A DNA stretch of 57,798 nt, taken from positions 1-57,798 of the forward strand of contig CAMAVM010000011.1 of the NCBI GenBank assembly GCA_945861705.1, read 5' to 3'. Shown here piece by piece: positions 56,960-57,798 of this stretch. This DNA comes from Methylomagnum ishizawai (GTDB lineage Bacteria > Pseudomonadota > Gammaproteobacteria > Methylococcales > Methylomonadaceae). Under the pieces are notes generated by a model, which saw only the letters and a program-made list of their open reading frames with translations, ran no database searches and was not told the origin of the DNA. The position numbers were made by a program, and so were the translations under genes. How positions within the stretch are numbered: position 1 is the stretch's first letter; each line of letters opens with the position of its first letter.

Positions 56960-57063
56960 GCCGGACGGGGCATGTTGCCCCGTTCGTAGGGTTTCGGCGT
57001 GGTTCAACAACGTCACCGTCGGCAAAACGTGAGTGACGGTGTACATACCCCGTCACGCGTTCG
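56960..57063 (+). repeat. Double-hairpin repeat, copy 4
   Basis: A 104-base copy; H1 is intact but the H2 left arm is GTGACGGTGTA, so that stem is imperfect. The linker (GTAGGGTTTCGGCG) is closer to copy 1 than to copies 2 and 3. It begins 23 bases upstream of the preceding minus-strand gene's start. Confidence 0.88.
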
Positions 57064-57113
57064 GTGCCCTCCCAACCGCCCGCCAATAGCCATAACACCG
57101 TGCCGCCGATTTT

Positions 57114-57140
57114 GATGGGTTTCGTTTCACTCTACCCATC
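57114..57140 (+). repeat. GATGGGT / ACCCATC hairpin, copy 2
   Basis: Same stem and TTTTGATGGGTTTCGT / CTCTACCCATCTTACG flanks as at 56261-56287, 14 bases beyond the end of the last minus-strand gene. Confidence 0.65.
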
Positions 57141-57154
57141 TTACGGGTTCGTCG

Positions 57155-57798
57155 TTATTCCACATAACCACGAATAGCTCTAGATGCATACTCCTGTAGG
57201 CATTCTGGAATTTCTTTTTCATGACAATTAAAGATTCCCTCGATTTTTTCCAAATAATCTGAGCATAAATGCCCCAAACCATGCAATGCCGATTTTTTAC
57301 ACATTACATTATCGAGCGACAATATCTTGTCTAAATTCTTCAATATTGCATAACTGATTTGCTTTATGTCAGGTGCATGATCCATTGCCTCAGTCGAAAA
57401 CATATCCCACCACATAAAACACAAGCGGTTATAGGAAATCTCACCTAAATCTTCGGGTTCTGGATTATTCGAACATACTTTATCAAAAACTTTTTCAAAT
57501 ACTTCAAACATAAGCGATACTGCTTTCACTCTGTCTGAAAGCGGCACTTCTTCCGTGAAAAAATACTCTGGAAAAGACCCGCCACAGTTCGAATCAATCA
57601 TATATTGAAGACCACAAAAAAACTGTTTTTCCGAAAAGGCTTTAGATAGCTTTTCAATCTCTTGAAAAGCCATACAGAAATATCGAATAAATAAAGTTTT
57701 GTTAGACAGAGGGTCATCAGGGTTATATACAGGATCTTCATAGTCCTCTTGAAAAAACCACTTTTCATTTTTGCCTTGGTCTGATCTATCAAAAAAAT
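57155..57798 (-). CDS. Unrecognised helical protein, N-terminus outside the window
   Basis: The frame stays open from the stop at 57155 to the window edge: before the internal Met at 57673 it reads EDYEDPVYNPDDPLSNKTLF and FIRYFC, so the true start is beyond the window and at least 213 residues are present. The C-terminal part (KKSALHGLGHLCSDYLEKIE, then CLQEYASRAIRGYVE) looks like HEAT-type helical repeats. I recall similar ends in small proteins near secreted-toxin loci, but this is weak. No function is assigned. Confidence 0.62.
   Translation of the reverse strand, partial: FFDRSDQGKNEKWFFQEDYEDPVYNPDDPLSNKTLFIRYFCMAFQEIEKLSKAFSEKQFFCGLQYMIDSNCGGSFPEYFFTEEVPLSDRVKAVSLMFEVFEKVFDKVCSNNPEPEDLGEISYNRLCFMWWDMFSTEAMDHAPDIKQISYAILKNLDKILSLDNVMCKKSALHGLGHLCSDYLEKIEGIFNCHEKEIPECLQEYASRAIRGYVE

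Noticed and set aside
54559..57063. CRISPR-like array from four similar repeats
   Set aside because: Units are ~105 bp with two hairpins, spacing is irregular (hundreds of bases), genes lie between them and no cas gene is present.
57598..57792. Minus-strand ORF at the window end
   Set aside because: It is out of frame with the longer open frame 57155-57798, whose upstream extension is protein-like.

Overview
The window looks like a chromosomal segment of a gammaproteobacterium of moderate G+C content. The housekeeping order hfq-hflX-hflK-hflC-hisZ-purA, with gltX, two tRNA genes, mnmA and purB close by, fits gammaproteobacteria outside the enterics. I would guess Methylococcales or a relative, but no methane-oxidation or other lineage-defining gene is present, so that is inference.

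Layout. 0-1.1 kb: the 3' end of a type I restriction hsdR gene and a PIN-like nuclease gene whose C-terminus looks cut. 1.1-5.6 kb: a complete three-gene type I secretion system (ABC transporter, HlyD-type adaptor, TolC-type outer membrane protein) with no substrate gene nearby. 5.9-7.2 kb: transposase remnants (IS5-like and IS3-like) and a 5'-truncated ACT-domain gene. 7.2-33.2 kb: an amino-acid catabolic region containing RraA-like protein, PutA (proline to glutamate), an NAD-glutamate dehydrogenase in an apparent operon with a STAS protein and an RsbW-like kinase, a convergent PAS-PP2C phosphatase, an SDR-type threonine dehydrogenase and Kbl (threonine to glycine plus acetyl-CoA), GcvT and GcvP (glycine cleavage), acetoacetyl-CoA synthetase, a Fic protein, a heme-oxygenase-like diiron oxidase candidate, and the tyrosine pathway hpd-hmgA-fah-maiA. 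33-42.5 kb: small housekeeping and accessory genes (cNMP-binding protein, mazG, PfkB kinase, dgkA, gcvH, orphan efflux adaptor, 6-pyruvoyl-tetrahydropterin synthase homologue, DUF1249, a BrnT/CopG-type toxin-antitoxin pair, gltX, tRNA-Ala, tRNA-Glu, a hydrolase). 42.7-54.3 kb: the conserved block hfq to purA, dnaQ, a second cNMP-binding protein, a Nudix gene with mnmA, and purB. 54.3-57.8 kb: an accessory tail with an IS110 remnant, four copies of a ~105-bp double-hairpin repeat, several other palindromic repeats, a 287-bp-period tandem duplication, and three unrecognised minus-strand genes, one of them cut by the window end.

How the genes fit together. Tyrosine breakdown ends in fumarate and acetoacetate, and the acetoacetyl-CoA synthetase just upstream can activate the acetoacetate. 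Threonine breakdown feeds glycine to the cleavage system, whose H protein (gcvH) is about 12 kb away. PutA and the NAD-dependent dehydrogenase together convert proline to 2-oxoglutarate. The STAS/kinase/phosphatase set around the dehydrogenase suggests partner-switching control of this metabolism.

The most interesting points are the diiron-oxidase candidate divergent from the tyrosine operon, with an inverted repeat between them; the partner-switch genes joined to glutamate dehydrogenase; and the repeat-dense tail with an orphan protein tip followed by a possible immunity-type gene. All assignments come from reading motifs; no database search was run.
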